Shown: positions 1-12,657, counted from the first letter of the stretch. The stretch: 64,000 nt of DNA from Isoetes taiwanensis (GCA_021234155.1 JAJEKV010000047.1:5359071-5423070), one strand, 5' to 3'. The notes: generated by a model from the letters alone, not told the origin. A program made the numbers and translations.

Positions 1-1
1 A

Positions 2-3000
2 AAAGCATTCTCAGTTTCTGAAAATTGTTCTAAGGATGATGATAATCTATTTGTTATAGATAGTGGAGCTGAAAGGAGTGTGATTAAATCCAAATGCAGA
101 TTGAAGGAGACGACTAGCAGAGGTTCTAGTTTTGTTTCTATGGGGGATGGTAAATTAGAGGTTGAAGAAGAAGGACTTTTGGAGCTCGATGATCTAGATG
201 GGAAAATTGTCATGCTTGACAAGGTGTTTTGTGTGCCTAATATAGTGAAAAATCTCATTTCTGTTACACAGTTGGTAGATCTTGGATATCAAGTTACCTT
301 TGAAAGGTTATTTTGTAAGATTTTGATGAATAATAAAATCAAATTTCTTGGGAAAAGAATTGGCAAGCTGTTTGGCTTCTATAATGACATGGTTGAGTCA
401 ATAAATTATGTTATGGTACCTACATTACAAACTTGGCATGAGAGACTTGGCCACACTCATGCTAACAATATAAATTACATGATTAAAAGAGGAATGATCA
501 TTGGAGAAGAAAGCAAAGAAAGGCATTTTCAATGTAAAGGCTGCTTGCTGGGAAAAAACAGCAGATTACCTTTTCCAAAACATGCAAAGAGAGCAAAAGA
601 GATTCTGGAAATCATCCATAGTGACCTATGTGGACCCCTAAATGTGAGAAGTATACATGGAAAAAGGTATTTCATTACCTTCACAGATGATTTGACCAGG
701 AAAACTAAATGCTACACTCTAAGGACTAAAGACCAAGCATTTGAAGCATTCAAAATATTTCAACAGAGCTGAGAGACAAACTGGTAAGCAAATTAAATGT
801 TTGAGAACTGATAGGGGAGGTGAATTTGTTTCTTACAGGTTCAACAGATATTGTCAACAACTTGGAATTAAAAGGCAACTCACTTGTTCACATACACCTC
901 AACAAAACGGAGTAGCAGAAAGGAAGAATAGGACACTGCTTAATGCAGTCAGGTCTATGCTCAAACATGCTGGATTGCCCAATTTTCTGTGGGAGGAAGC
1001 ACTCAAATCTGCTGCTAACATTCAAAACAAATTGCCTACTAGGAGTACAAATGGAGAAGCCCCTGACAAACTATGGTATGGCACTGAACCCTCTTTTGAT
1101 CAATACAAAGTTTATGGGTGTGCAGCCTATGCTCATATTCCAGATGAAACGAGGAAGAAATTGGATGATAGGGCCTGCTTATGTTACCTCATAGGCTATG
1201 ATGAAAGTGCAAAAGGATATAGGCTGTATGAACCTACCAAAAGAAAAATTATATTGAGCAGAGATGTAACTTTTGATGAGCATGCTCTCCATAAAGACAG
1301 GGAAATGCAAAAACAGAAAGATACAGTGATTCCAAAGGGTAATGAACATTCAAAAACAGTTAGTTTTGATGATGACAAATCTGAAATCATGACTGATACA
1401 GAGCAGAGAAGTGAGCAGAAAAATGAACGGAACAATGATGTGGAGAATGATGTAAATGAGGAAGTTAGGCATAATGAGAACCATGGCAATGGCATTGTTA
1501 AAGGTAGGAAAAGGCAAACAGAAGCAGAAAAACTCAGAAATGATATGCAAATAGATGCAAATAAGTATGGCAGAAATGATGAAGGGAAGAGTAAGAGGCT
1601 TACTGAGGAACCAGAACTTGAACAAATCTTGGCTATTTTAGAGCCAAATGTACCTTCTTCTTATGAAGAATCAATGGCAGCTGGAGACTCATTGCACTGG
1701 AAGAAAGCTATGGAAGAAGAATTATATGCTTTCCAAAGAACTCAAACTTATGATCTAGTTCAGAGACCCAATGGAAAGAATATTGTTAAAAATAAGTGGA
1801 TATTTAGACTCAAACCTGACTCTGATGGGAAAGGGCAGAAATACAAAGCTAGATTGGTAGCAAAAGGGTTCTCTCAAAAGAAAGGACTAGATTATGACGA
1901 GGCCTTTTCACCAATAGTCAAATTAGCAAGCTTGAGGATGCTGTTAGCAATTGCAAATGCAAAAAATCTTGACATACACCACATGGATGTAAGCACTGCT
2001 TTTTTAAATGCCAAATTGGATGAAGAAATCTTTATGGAGCAGCCACAAGGATTTGAAGTTGGACACAACTTGGTTTGGAAATTAAATAGGGCGGTCTATG
2101 GTCTTAAACAAGCACCTAGACAATGGTACATTTGTATGGATGATCATCTAAGAACAGTGGATTTAACAAATTGCAAAGTGATGGAAACATCTATATTCTG
2201 AGACAAGGCAGTAAGTATTGCATCATTGCACTCTATGTGGATGATTGCATAATGATTTCCAATTCAATGGAATGCTTGGAGTATAGCAAAAATATGTTGA
2301 AGCACAAGTTCAAAATGACTGATCTAGGTGAACTAAAAAAGTTCTTGGGAATTGAAGTATGCAGGGATAGGAAAAACAAAAGACTCATGCTCACACAGAC
2401 ATCAAACATTCAAGGTATTTTAGAAAGGTTTGGAATGACTGATTGCAAAATAGTTAACACTCCCTTGGTGCCTGGTCATGCCATATCAGAGGACATGTGT
2501 CCTAAAACTATTTCAGAAATAAAAGAGATGGAAGAGACACCATATAGGGAATTGTTGGGATGTTTACTATACATTAGTAATTGTACACGCCCTGATATTG
2601 CCTTTTCTGTAAGCTTGCTAAGTAGATACACAAGCAATCCAGGGAAACAACACTGGATAGCTGCAAAAAGAATCTTGAGATTCCTCAAAGGAACTCAAGA
2701 TCAAGGTATAACCTATTCAAATAATGATTTGACACTTAAGGGATATTGTGATGCTGATTGGGGCTCAGATTTGGACAGCAGGAAATCTACATCAGAATTT
2801 TCCTTAATGCTTGGAGGAGCAGCCATAGTTTGGAAGTCAAAGAAACAGTCAAGCACTGCCATGACCTCAGCTGAGGCTGAATATGCAGCCACCTCTCTTG
2901 CTGCAAAAGAGATTGTTTGGGCCAGAAGGTTGTTGGATGAACTAGGTATAATGCAAGAACATGCCACTATTCTGCTATGTGACAGCCAAAGTTGCATTGC

Positions 3001-3268
3001 CATTACGAAAAATCCTGTTCTACATCAAAGGACCAAACATATTGAATTGCACATGCACTTTATCAGGGAAATGGTTGCCAAGAAATATGTATCAGTTGAA
3101 TATATTTGCACTCAAGATCAAGTAGCAGATATATTCACAAAAGCTCTTCCACATGCTAAGTTCAGGAGGTTTCAAATTCTACTTGGCATTACAGGTTTTA
3201 ATTCTTGTCAGCAAAATGTTGGTGAATCCAGATGCATCTCAGAAAGTTATTCTGCTGATCAAACTTAG
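2..3268 (+). pseudogene. Copia pol polyprotein, broken by two frameshifts
   Basis: The first reading segment (2-772) has the aspartic protease motif IDSGAERSV near nt 57-82, the GAG-pre-integrase HERLGHTHANN motif with CKGC, and the start of integrase (HSDLCGPL). The second segment (about 741-2201) has integrase LRTDRGGEF and SHTPQQNGVAERKNR, then reverse transcriptase (KNKWIFRLK, VKLASLRMLLAIA, GLKQAPRQW). The third (about 2171-3268) has the catalytic YVDD near 2236-2247, FLKGTQD, and RNase H with DADWGSD and TKHIELHMHFIRE. The frame changes near nt 750-770 and again near 2140-2170; homology continues across both, so these are single-base lesions rather than domain losses. The copy is recent enough to align end to end but is not expected to make a full polyprotein. 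Confidence 0.93.
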
Positions 3269-3293
3269 AGAATATTATCTAATGGGGGAATGA

Positions 3294-3845
3294 TGTTGAT
3301 AAGTCAGATTAATATTCTCTGATCATGATATTAACCCTGTGACTAGTATATCATGTCTAGTGGTTGCCTGTCTACCTTAGTGCATGGTTAAAGAAATTAA
3401 TAGCTTTTACCATTGCCAATGGTTAAGGGAATATGATCGAAATATTGGAGGGAAACGGTATTACTATTTGAAGTTATCAAATGGCATTGAGCCATGTTGG
3501 TTATGGATTTCGGTGAAGGCTAAACCGTTGGGCAACCTGGATCTCGGTGGCCTAACCGCCGGATCAATAATAATATTAAGGTAAGAGCTGGGATCTGGTA
3601 ATATATGTGCCGGATCCGCAATATTAAGATGGAAGAAGTATTGGTCAATACGTAAACAAGTTCGGGTCAATGCTCTCTGCTACAGTAAATATTTCTAATG
3701 GTTTCTAAGGTTTAAATTGCCTAGTCGTTAATAATATATTGTATGGTGAATGCTTGAATAGACTTGTTGATCAAGGAAGATTGCTATCACAAAGAGATTG
3801 TTTAAACTATTGATCTAACAACATTTTAATAGGTGTGTGCCAACA
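3294..3845 (+). repeat. 3' LTR of the Copia element
   Basis: It starts TGTTGATAAG directly after the polypurine tract and ends GTGCCAACA, giving TGTTG/CAACA terminal inverted repeats. Length is 552 bp. Small ORFs inside it are not credible genes. Confidence 0.8.
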
Positions 3846-4066
3846 ATCATAGCTTGTTGCATTCAATTATGTTAATTCATTTCATTGAATAACAATGTCT
3901 AAGCCAAAAATGGAGTTGCAACTGGGTTCTGTTTAGTCCCCACTCACTGATTTGAAGTATGTTATAAAGAACTTAAAATGATGGCTGATAAAACAAGGTT
4001 AGCTTTTGTTGCTCATATAGTTTATAGTTTCTATGAAGAATTGAAATTCATTATGTGTAGCAGATG

Positions 4067-4182
4067 AGTTGAATGTACATGAATTGCTATGTTAAGTTTC
4101 ATTAATTGGATGTACATGAATTACTCAGTTAAGTTTCATGAATGAATGCACATGAATTGTTCAGTTAAGTTTTATGAATTGT
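4067..4182 (+). repeat. three degenerate tandem copies of a roughly 40-bp unit
   Basis: The phrase gtacatgaatt followed by gttaagtttcat recurs three times with small changes. It lies between the Copia LTR and the MULE remnant; 3846-4066 holds nothing else I recognise. Confidence 0.75.
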
Positions 4183-4189
4183 GGATGTA

Positions 4190-4866
4190 GGTATACAGTA
4201 ATCTACAATACTGAAAATTGTACTTGGCATCTCCATGCCTCTATAATAGAAGGTGGTCCTCAATGTGCTGTAAAAAAATTTCACGATGTTTATGCTTGCA
4301 TTGGTGTTGCTCACCTTGGTAATAAAATAGAATAGAATAGATTTTTTAACATCCACGAAGACCGTACCATTGACATGTTTAGAGATCAACCAGATTTGAG
4401 ATCAAAGGATCTCATTGGAGATACCAGAAGGGAGAAGGGTGTGACTAATTTATATGGACTTGTTTGGAAAGCAAAAGAGGTTGCACATGCTAGATTTCAT
4501 GGTGATCATACTGACGCATACAAGAAACTTGAAGGGTATTGTGAAGAAATTCTAAAAAGCAACCTTGGAAGTGTGGCATTTGTCGAAAAAATAGGTCTTT
4601 TTTTTGTGTTTTTGTACTTTTTGATGCTCATTTGAAGGGTTTTCATTATTGCAGACCAGTAATTGGCCTAGATTGTACTCACTTCAAAGGAAGATATCTT
4701 GACATTCTCTTGTCAGCAACAACTATTCATGGTAATGATGGTTTATTCCCTGTTGCAATTGCAATAATAGTACTTGCAGAGAATGATGATAAATGGGTAT
4801 GGTTTATACAAAATTTGAAGAATTATTTACATTATCATGAGCAGATAACTTTTATATCTGAATAAA
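4190..4866 (+). pseudogene. MULE (Mutator-like) transposase fragment
   Basis: The left part reads as the MuDR DNA-binding segment (NCTWHLHASI then KKFHDVYAC, about 4195-4310). The middle resembles the linker seen in MULE transposases (YKKLEGYCEEILKSN, 4520-4560). The right part is the start of the catalytic domain (RPVIGLDCTHFKGRY, IHGNDGLFPVAIAI, WVWFIQNLKNYL, 4650-4850), including the first catalytic Asp of the DDE triad. The frame is interrupted near 4330-4380 and near 4600-4630, and the rest of the catalytic domain is replaced by the SINE-like array. I see no terminal inverted repeats. It is a dead fragment. Confidence 0.85.
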
Positions 4867-4897
4867 GAAATAAGTAGAGCGTGGTGACTATGAGGGT

Positions 4898-5416
4898 GTA
4901 ACGTTCCTAACCGACATGCCCTTAACCAACTGGGCAAAACCGTCTAGACGTTTATGAGTAATCGCTTCTACCCATTTATGCCGGTGTCTCGGGAATGCCC
5001 CATAGGCACATTCCAGGTTCGAATACCCGAGCGGTCAGGTTCGAATACCCGAGCGGTCTACCATGGGTTCGTTACAGTCTCTCCCACTAGAACTATGCTC
5101 GTCCCCGAGCATCCAAGGCTATACCATGTCTATGATGCTCGTCCTCGAGCATCCAAGGCTATACCATGTCTATGATGCTCGATGTCACAAGGATTACCAA
5201 GTCTTTGCAAATTACCCATGCATATAGGCACCCATGGAGACTCGAACTCGAGACCTGACTGTAACGTTCCTAACCGACATGCCCTTAACCAACTGGGCAA
5301 AACCGTCTAGACGTTTATGAGTAGTCGCTTCTACCCATTTATGCCGGTGTCTCGGGAATGCCCCATAGGCACATTCAAGGTTCGAATACTCGAGCGATCT
5401 ACCATGGGTCCGTTAC
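4898..5416 (-). repeat. tRNA-like SINE-type repeat, two direct copies
   Basis: A 155-180 bp unit occurs at 4898-5075 and 5261-5416, both starting gtaacgttcc and ending cgttacag. Read on the minus strand the unit contains GCCC-AGTTGGTTAA-GGGC, a perfect tRNA D-arm and A-box-like core. Beyond the second copy (5226-5260) comes GAGTTCGAGTC, a B-box-like T-arm core, so 5226-5312 has the layout of a tRNA-derived Pol III promoter. Between the copies a 45-bp sequence is tandemly doubled (about 5097-5183). The first copy lacks the B-box flank. Confidence 0.65.
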
Positions 5417-5429
5417 AGAGGGCTCTGCA

Positions 5430-7140
5430 ATTAAAGACGTGCATCTACCACATCACGTATATATAATGTCAAGTCATGCACAAATGGTGCTCTGAGAAGT
5501 TGTGGGAGCATGGAATGGACTGCTAATATCAAATAACGATTTTTGACTATCTTAAGAGCAGGACATTTTAGAAATGTGTGAGTTTCGTCTTCAATAATCT
5601 ATAGCTGACAACATGCACATAATCTCACTTTTTGCAACAATTGTAGTCGCTCCTATTTACCTGTCTCAATCTGTAGCTTGTGAGACCCTGTGTGAGTTGA
5701 TGCAATAGCTACAAACGTCTTCTTGGACAAAGACGCAAGCAAATAAGCTTGTGGTTCCGGTGCTAAAGTGGGATTTATGCATGATTATGACTAGTTTTGA
5801 CTTAGCCCGACGCAAATGCATCTCATATATTTTGAAAAAAAGCGATCATATAGTTAGTATTCAAAAAGCTCAGGATCATGAGAACTTGCAAGCATCATGC
5901 AACACTCCTGTTACACACACTAGCGAGCAAACCATACATTACAATGCTCTTTCCAACACAGCCATGGCAAGTGTGAGAAGAGGGTACCTATCATTGTTTA
6001 TGTAATGCACTTTGCTTATGTAGTGAGATGGTGCTTTATGGCACAATGTTGAAGAGGCAAAAAACCTGTCTCTTGTAAAAGAATAGCAGGGGGAACTGTA
6101 GTTTTGACACCTAGGCTGAAAGTAAAATGATTTTTGCACGCATTCGAAGCTCTCCCAAGCATTAGCACTAATGGCAAGTCCCCACACTTTAGAACCATAC
6201 AGTAAAACATGTTCTACCAAAGCCCGAAACAAGTGGACTTTCCATGACTAATCACGAATCTCTGCGCGAAAATAATTGTTTTGCATTGCATAGAGTGCTC
6301 TCCAACCAGCGCTTGGTGATACACTGTTCCGAACTTGTGTTCTTACAAAATTCTACATCAATATACTTGTAGTTATCTACAACTTCAACTTTGTAGCTAT
6401 CAAAGTGCAAAGTTGGAATAATATACTGAGAAGATTGAACTACTAAGAGCTTGGTCTTCTGAAGATTAACACACATACCTGTGTTCTCACCGAAAATTAC
6501 TAGGATGCAACAACATTTATATGCTCTCTATAGTTGTATGTGCCATAATGAAACATCATCAACATACATAAGTTGCCTAATGATATAGTGTGCCAAATGC
6601 AGACCACCACCACCATGATTATCAAGCCATTCTTTCATTGATCAATGTACGAGCCAAAGTGTGTAGGAGATTGAGGGCAACCTTGATGTACTCCAATATT
6701 ACTTTTGATTGCGTACATGATGCTAGAAACTTAGCAAAGACTCTTTCATAGAGCAAAAAACTGCGTTTGAAGATCTTTTGGAACTCTTAGCGCTTGCAAC
6801 TGCTGCCAAAGAAGCTCTCGAGATACTATATCAAATGCAGAAGTAAAATCCACAAGCATATACAGAGGTCTTATTTCAAGCTTCGACTATGTTCAATAAG
6901 CATGTGCAATGTGAAAATATATTATATCATAGAATGACCTGGGCAAAAGCCTATCTGTCCTAAAAGCACGTACACCAGTATGTTCTGGTGCCATGGCCTT
7001 TTCACCTTTAGCTAGCTTAAGATTCGACTTATAGAGGAGCAAAGACACATAAAACTTTAGCATATCTTTTGACATGTAATTTGCAATGACCAACGAACAA
7101 GAAAGAGGGCTTGCATCGTATCATTTACTGGTTCCCAATA
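5430..7140 (-). pseudogene. Non-LTR retrotransposon (LINE) reverse transcriptase remnant
   Basis: Read on the minus strand, short frames keep the order of a LINE reverse transcriptase. A GVHQGCPQSPTHFGSYID segment lies near 6640-6720, the catalytic LMYVDDVSLWH near 6533-6580, then NLQKTKLLVV with VVDNYKYIDVEF (6340-6470), and finally ALVEHVLLYGSKVWG with CVQKSF (6130-6230). Stops and frameshifts separate these blocks. I do not see the endonuclease or a clear poly(A) tail. The YVDD context and the downstream LLYGSKVWG motif separate it from LTR-element reverse transcriptase. Confidence 0.8.
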
Positions 7141-7356
7141 TATGACCAGCAATGCTGGCACTATTTCTAGTGATGAGAGAGTGCATTTGATTTCTCCATC
7201 TGCTTCCTCAACTAATTGCTCTTGTTGATAAAACATTAAAAAATTATTCTAGAGGTTACATAAACCAAATATTGCTACTTCATTCTTCTATAACGGTTGC
7301 CCGAGGCTTAGATTCCATGCTATTGCAAGCTTGATCCTAAAGTAAGCTTCTTCGAA

Positions 7357-7519
<163 letters not shown>

Positions 7520-7625
7520 CAGCCAGTCCGAGGCCTTATGGGAGATAAAGGACTCCAAATTATTTTTTACATTACATCTATCGTTTGTTTGCAAGCCAAG
7601 AATCAACTTCCTAATTCATTTTTCA

Positions 7626-7654
7626 TAGTAACGGGTGCCCGGCGTTGCCGGGCA
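7626..7654 (-). mobile_element. Helitron-like 3' terminal hairpin (minus orientation)
   Basis: TGCCCGGCGTTGCCGGGCA at 7636-7654 is a perfect GC-rich palindromic hairpin. On the minus strand it is followed by CCCGTTACTA, close to the hairpin plus CTAG ending of plant Helitrons, but the final base is T instead of G. If real, the body extends to the right and would include the captured gene fragments at 10.4-12.5 kb. I could not find the matching 5' TC end. Confidence 0.5.
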
Positions 7655-8356
7655 TAACTACGGTTCTGCATGACAACCATGAAGTTCTAGACACACTTAT
7701 AATACCTCCATGTATTTGAGAAGGGACAAAGAGAGAAATAGAAAAAGGGAGATGAGCATTTCATAGAAATGGCAATATGTAAAGTGTGCACATAATTCAA
7801 CACAAAGATTGAGAGTTGCACACCTTACCATGAATGGCTTGACTAATTGGACATTTCTTTGCTTAAGCAATTATGGAGTGGTGCATGCATATTTTAAATA
7901 TGGTTAGTGGGATATCATAGTAGGGATATGGTCTCAAGGTTGTGCCTAAGGTCTATTTATTAAGTTTTGCATGGGGTTGTCCAAGCATAAGGTAATGGCC
8001 CATAGTGATGTTTGGGATCAAGTCCATTCAACATTTACCATTCGGTTCCTAAAACATTCATAGATACCTTGAACATTCATAAAGTCATTTGACATGCATA
8101 ATCTAAATAAAAAAAAGGATGACTTCTTTGGGTTAAAGAAATCACTATGAGCTATGAGGTGATGTAGTAACTTACATTTGGATGCAAATCCATATTATGC
8201 AATGTAAAAGAATGACAAAACTACTTCTAAACTACTTGTAAATTGAAAAGTTTCTACCTTTGCATGATCCGTGGTGGGGGAGTTTCTTCACATACAGAGT
8301 TTATTCACATTCACTAATTTTTTATTTGTATAACATTGGAAGCAAGAGTGGTCACT

Positions 8357-8452
8357 TCATCATACAAAAATGTTCTAACGTTAAGTAATTTGGGGCGAGT
8401 ATCATCATACAGAAATGTTCTTCTAACCTTAAGTAATTTGGGGCAAGCACAA
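8357..8452 (+). repeat. tandem duplication of about 48 bp
   Basis: The phrase atcatacaaaaatgttct followed by aagtaatttggggc occurs twice in a row. The surrounding 7655-9040 is AT-rich, with no recognisable gene; short ORFs there have no detectable family signature. Confidence 0.75.
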
Positions 8453-9079
8453 TGCAAGGCTTATGCGCAATCCACCAAATACAGATACACTTGTACAATA
8501 TTATTGAGTTGTTATGATCAATACTATTTATTTTGCTCCAATGTCTGCTCTGAAAAAGAAATCTCTCCCATACTATCAGGTTCTTAGCAACAATTTATCC
8601 CATTTAATCTTTCAAATTATGAGCATTACTCCTCCTCGTTTATTGTTTAACACTCGCAAATCTCTAAATGTATTTGCAACATAGTAAATGCACAAACCTC
8701 TAAATGGATTTGCAACATGGTAAATTTATTATGTACATACCAAAGAAAATAAAACAGTTCACAAAAGATGTCCTTTGGGTTCACAAATTGCATGTTCCTT
8801 TAATTATGTACATACCTAAGCAGATGAAACAGTTCCCATAATCATGAAGTCATGAACTGATAGTATATGATCATGATCTGATCATATACCCAAAGTACAT
8901 GTTCATTAAAACAAAGCGGATACAACAGTCCACATCCTCAAAGTGGCTGCAGAATTGTAATCTTCTTCACGAATTTATTATGTTCATTGATTTTGCATAA
9001 GAGCCAAATCTAGAATACATATATGGGCAGCTATATTCTACATGAATGTTTATCGGGAAAATCTGGAAGACTTGGTGAA

Positions 9080-9283
9080 CCTCCAAGATGAAAAATCATC
9101 CATGCAAGAAGATGTGCAGCTGCAGACTGTTGGCTGCTGGCTGCTTCTAGATCTAAGCCTTGAAGACCTGGGTGGATATCCAAGATGGAAAATAATCCAT
9201 GCAAAAAGAACAAATGTAGACAGTTCGCTGCTTCTCGAGCTTGGGCCTGACCTCCAACTGCAGCCCGCGTGTGAATGTGCCCT
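9080..9283 (+). repeat. tandem duplication of about 100 bp
   Basis: ccaagatgaaaaatcatcca (from 9080) recurs as ccaagatggaaaataatcca (from 9178), and the following gcagctgcagactgttggctgctgc-type sequence is also repeated with changes. Overlapping ORFs on both strands here result from the repeat. Nothing else is recognised from 9300 to 9990. Confidence 0.65.
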
Positions 9284-10002
9284 ATATTCCAAAGCTTAAA
9301 CCCAGCACCAGTATTGACAGATCCAATACCTCCATTGATTGGTTCATGCATTAGCGTACCCTTTCCATTTTACCTATGTTTTCGAAATAAAAAGCTTACT
9401 GAGCAGTGCTTGATGGATAACCGTACAATCTTGGAAATAGAAAGCTTCTAGTAATTTGCCTTAAAACTACTATCTATCTATCTATCTATCTTAACCACTA
9501 ATTTATTTGTAATGAAGGATAACTTGCTGATGGGAAATCAAAGAGCCCACTTATTGGTGGGATCAGACCCTAGGTCATGGTCACCAATTTGGATTAGGCC
9601 TAACTCAGTCTATGTATCTGAACCATGATAGTTTTGTTAATAGTCAAGAATCATTTTCTTTTGATCTATGTGTAGTTTAAAGCTTATGAGATTAGAATGC
9701 TTTTTGCAACTCAAACCAATCCTTCATCATCTGAATCTCCCAAGGTCATTTTTGTGGCTTTTGGAGCATCAGTACTTATCTCTTTAAAATGCGCTCCATA
9801 GAGCTTGGATTCCTAAGAAAAATATATAGCATAATAACAGGGGGTTACTTTTAGATTTTTATACGTTTTTTCACATGGTTTTTCTATGATTTCATTGTTG
9901 TATTCGTTGAGGTGTACTAAATAGTATTTCTAGAGTGCACCCTTTATGGGCCGTTGATTTTCGTTATCCGAGGGTTGTTGTCTTTCTCTGCATGTCTTTG
10001 TG

Positions 10003-10112
10003 CATGAACAATGCGCATGTGTATGCATGTGCATGTGCACGTGCATGTGCATGTGTATGCATGTGCAAGTGCAAGTTCATGTGTGTGTGTGCATGTGTGC
10101 ATGCGCATGTGT
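10003..10112 (+). repeat. alternating purine-pyrimidine GCATGT/GT-rich microsatellite
   Basis: Roughly 110 bp of gcatgtg-type repeats with strict purine-pyrimidine alternation, a composition that can favour Z-DNA. ORFs here in several frames (Cys/Met/Val repeats) are low-complexity artefacts. Confidence 0.9.
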
Positions 10113-10374
10113 ACTTGCCCTCTTGGATTCTTGTTGCCGGAGTCGATTTTTGCTACCACGATGTGGATTTTTTGCTCACACTTACAAAGGTATTTGTTTT
10201 TTAATGTTTCTTCAGTTAGCATAACGGTTTTTTTTACAAGGTATTGTTTTCCTGGTTCTACAATGTAGTGCTGCAAAACGCACCTCACGTGAACCTCCAT
10301 AGACCATATATAGCATAATAACAGATAAATGAAGGAGACAAATATATTGCCAAGCACCAACTGAATAAAAGATA

Positions 10375-10862
10375 TATACCTTCTTTTTCACATGAGTGCC
10401 AAATCCGAGGGGGTCATCTGGCACTACTTGCACAGCTTCCCTCAGAACATTTATGAGTTCTCCTGCCCTCGACTGCAGTTTGATAGCTGTCAAATATAAG
10501 CTTTCAAAAGATGATAGTGGCAAGAGTAAATAATGTATGAGCAATCCCTTTCTTGCCAGCTCTGCCTGTTCTTCCGACACGGTGAACATAATCTTCAATT
10601 GTAAGTGGGAAAGATAAGTTGATAACATATTCTACATCAGGAATGTCGAGCCCTCTTGATGCAACATCAGTGGCAATCTGCATATTACATGTTGGAATAA
10701 TACAAACAGATGAGGAACAATAATCTCCCAAAGGAAATTCATACCAGGAAAGGATGAGATCCATCTTTAAATGCTTCAACTGCTCTTGTTCGATCTTACT
10801 GCCCTTTATCACCATGAACAGCTACTACCTTGTAGCCTCTGCCACAATTAGATTGTGAGAAG
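10375..10862 (-). pseudogene. DEAD-box RNA helicase fragment (RH5-like), likely transposon-captured
   Basis: On the minus strand, from right to left: [15 protein letters not shown] with a following stop or indel (10800-10855), [14 protein letters not shown] ending at a GTATGA donor (near 10745), then [19 protein letters not shown] (motif V) and [17 protein letters not shown] (motif VI) at about 10540-10680. The last block is GELINVLREAVQVVPDD with FGTHVKKK at 10380-10480, which matches the C-terminal tail of plant RH5-type helicases. The N-terminal ATPase half (Walker A, DEAD) is missing. The retained intron between two blocks shows this is genomic, not processed, DNA. Opposite-strand beta-xylosidase DNA follows 1 kb away, as expected of a chimeric capture. 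Confidence 0.85.
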
Positions 10863-11192
10863 CTTCAGGTCTAAAGCATGTATGATGGGCTTGGCTAATT
10901 CTGAGCATCAACGGAGGAGGGATCTATAGATTGGGTTCTGAAAGTTAACGCAGACTTCCACGACAGCGAGATGAAATAGAGAGTAAGTAAGTAGGTCCAT
11001 ACCATGCCACATTCCTGCCTATGCAAGATGATTTGTCTTGACTTCACGCTGCTTCTAGAACTGAAGAAACTGTGATTACCTGCAATCCAAGCACCATGTT
11101 ATCATCAAGCTATGTTGATGGGCTGTCTCTGTTAGCAGGAAAATGGGTAAAGCTAACCTTATGGAAATGTATCTTTGTTGGGACCTAGTATG

Positions 11193-11381
11193 CTAAAAAA
11201 GAATATCCATGTTGTCGTCTTTATGCTTAGACTTCATCTCCATCTCTGGGTGTGATGGCATGTAGATGCTCTGATAGTAGCCATTGAATCTCCCATCTGG
11301 CCAGGTTGCTAGAGTATAAACTGCATCACATGAGATTTTCACAGTTTCAAACACTGATGTACCCTCCTGCACAGAACACAT
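11193..11381 (-). pseudogene. unrecognised exon-like ORF
   Basis: A 62-codon frame with ordinary composition (SVFETVKISCDAVYTLATWP) opens at a CAG|-type boundary, suggesting an exon of a captured gene. I do not recognise the family. It sits between the helicase and the beta-xylosidase fragments; 10863-11192 and 11382-11840 hold nothing else I can name. Confidence 0.3.
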
Positions 11382-11899
11382 AGAATATCAGGGGAGTTTT
11401 TAACAAAAATATGAATGTGTTAGAAGTAGATGAGACCAACATCCTAAAGCTTCATAAATTTACTTGTGAGATTGGTTTGCAAAATCAAAATTATGCAACT
11501 TAAGAATCATTCTACTACTATAGAGAATACATGCATCAACAGACAATAGCAACTAAATAAGCTGATAACTAAATAACCTCTATCAGCTTAGAGAACGTAA
11601 AATTTCTGAAAGGGAGATATTGCCACAACCTAAGTACCTCAGTCCTTTATAACGAAATTGCCTGCTATAAAATCTTTGAAATTGATAATTGTCCTTTACC
11701 TGCCACATCAATAAAAGTACCAAAGCTTTTTATAACGAAATTGCCTGTTGTGAGATATTGGAAAGCAACAAATCTCCTTTACCAATTATCTATAAACAGG
11801 CACTGCACCAAAATGGTCCATGCAAGTACTTAGCTAGGCCACTATCAAATATATGCCTCGAATCAAAATTCCTAGAAGAAGCAATCAGAAATTCGAATA

Positions 11900-12240
11900 T
11901 ATCTTGCTTCCTATGGCCAAACTAACATCTCTTCTTGCTTTCACCTTGCTACAAATGATGAGGCTACATGCAGTGCCTTATCATCCAAGGTGTCACTTAC
12001 ACAGCGGAAACATGGTAGTCAACCATGCTGTATTACTTTTTTCAGTGCCACCAGATGCTGGGCAAGGAGGAAGACCACTCAAGCAGCTTGTGGCATTTAC
12101 TCATGTAATTATTGAAACACAAACAGTCAGGGACATATCATTTTCGGTAGACCCATGCAAACATCTAAGCAATGTGAAATCAAATGGAGAAAGGGTCTTA
12201 CATGCAGGACAATATACACTCATTGCAGGGGTATCCTAAG
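11900..12240 (+). pseudogene. GH3 beta-D-xylosidase C-terminal fragment
   Basis: The frame 11853-12236 contains VVNHAVLLFSVPPDAGQGG, PLKQLVAFTHVIIETQTV and SFSVDPCKHLSNV, ending GERVLHAGQYTLIAG. This is the fibronectin-III-like C-terminal domain of plant GH3 beta-xylosidases/alpha-arabinofuranosidases, which act in the cell wall. The catalytic (beta/alpha)8 barrel and the second domain are absent here, so it has no enzyme function. Codons before about 11920 do not match the family. It is on the opposite strand to the helicase fragment, which argues for transposon-mediated assembly rather than a decayed local gene. Confidence 0.85.
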
Positions 12241-12657
12241 TCTGCTAAGTGTATGCATTGCTGGAAATATTCTTTTCGAGTATATGATGTACAACGTAAT
12301 GAGTGTAAGGAAAATTTATAAGCATGAAAGTATTTGCAGTAGCGTCTTTGATCTGTTGGAATAAACATAAAATATTCTGTGATGTGAACTCAAAAGCAAA
12401 GGTTTACCTGATAGAGCTTAATGCAGGTCCTCTTTCGCATATCTATGTGGTTGGAAGAGCTGCAAGTGTAGATGCATATGATTGTCAGTGGCAACAAACA
12501 ATGAAATCACAGAAAGTGTTTCTAGCCCACCTTGTAATGCTTTATCCACGCGAAGTTTAGAATAGGAGCCCATGTTCCTACATGATAAAGAACAAAAATT
12601 TGAGCTCCATTATTCATATGCATGGCAAAACATGTTCAGGAGTATCTTTCAAGCACT

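Larger units (their letters stand above)
1..3845 (+). mobile_element. Ty1/copia LTR retrotransposon, 3' part (left end outside window)
   Basis: The element enters from the left edge with protease already in progress, so its 5' LTR and gag lie outside the window. Domain order is protease, GAG-pre-integrase, integrase, reverse transcriptase, RNase H, which is the Copia order. A purine-rich tract (aatgggggaatga) at 3281-3293 abuts the 3' LTR, which starts TGTTG and ends CAACA. The target duplication cannot be checked without the left end. The MULE remnant begins about 340 bp downstream. Confidence 0.93.

Noticed and set aside
9935-10268. Several overlapping Cys/Met/Val-rich ORFs
   Set aside because: They come from the GCATGT/GT microsatellite and are open in several frames at once.
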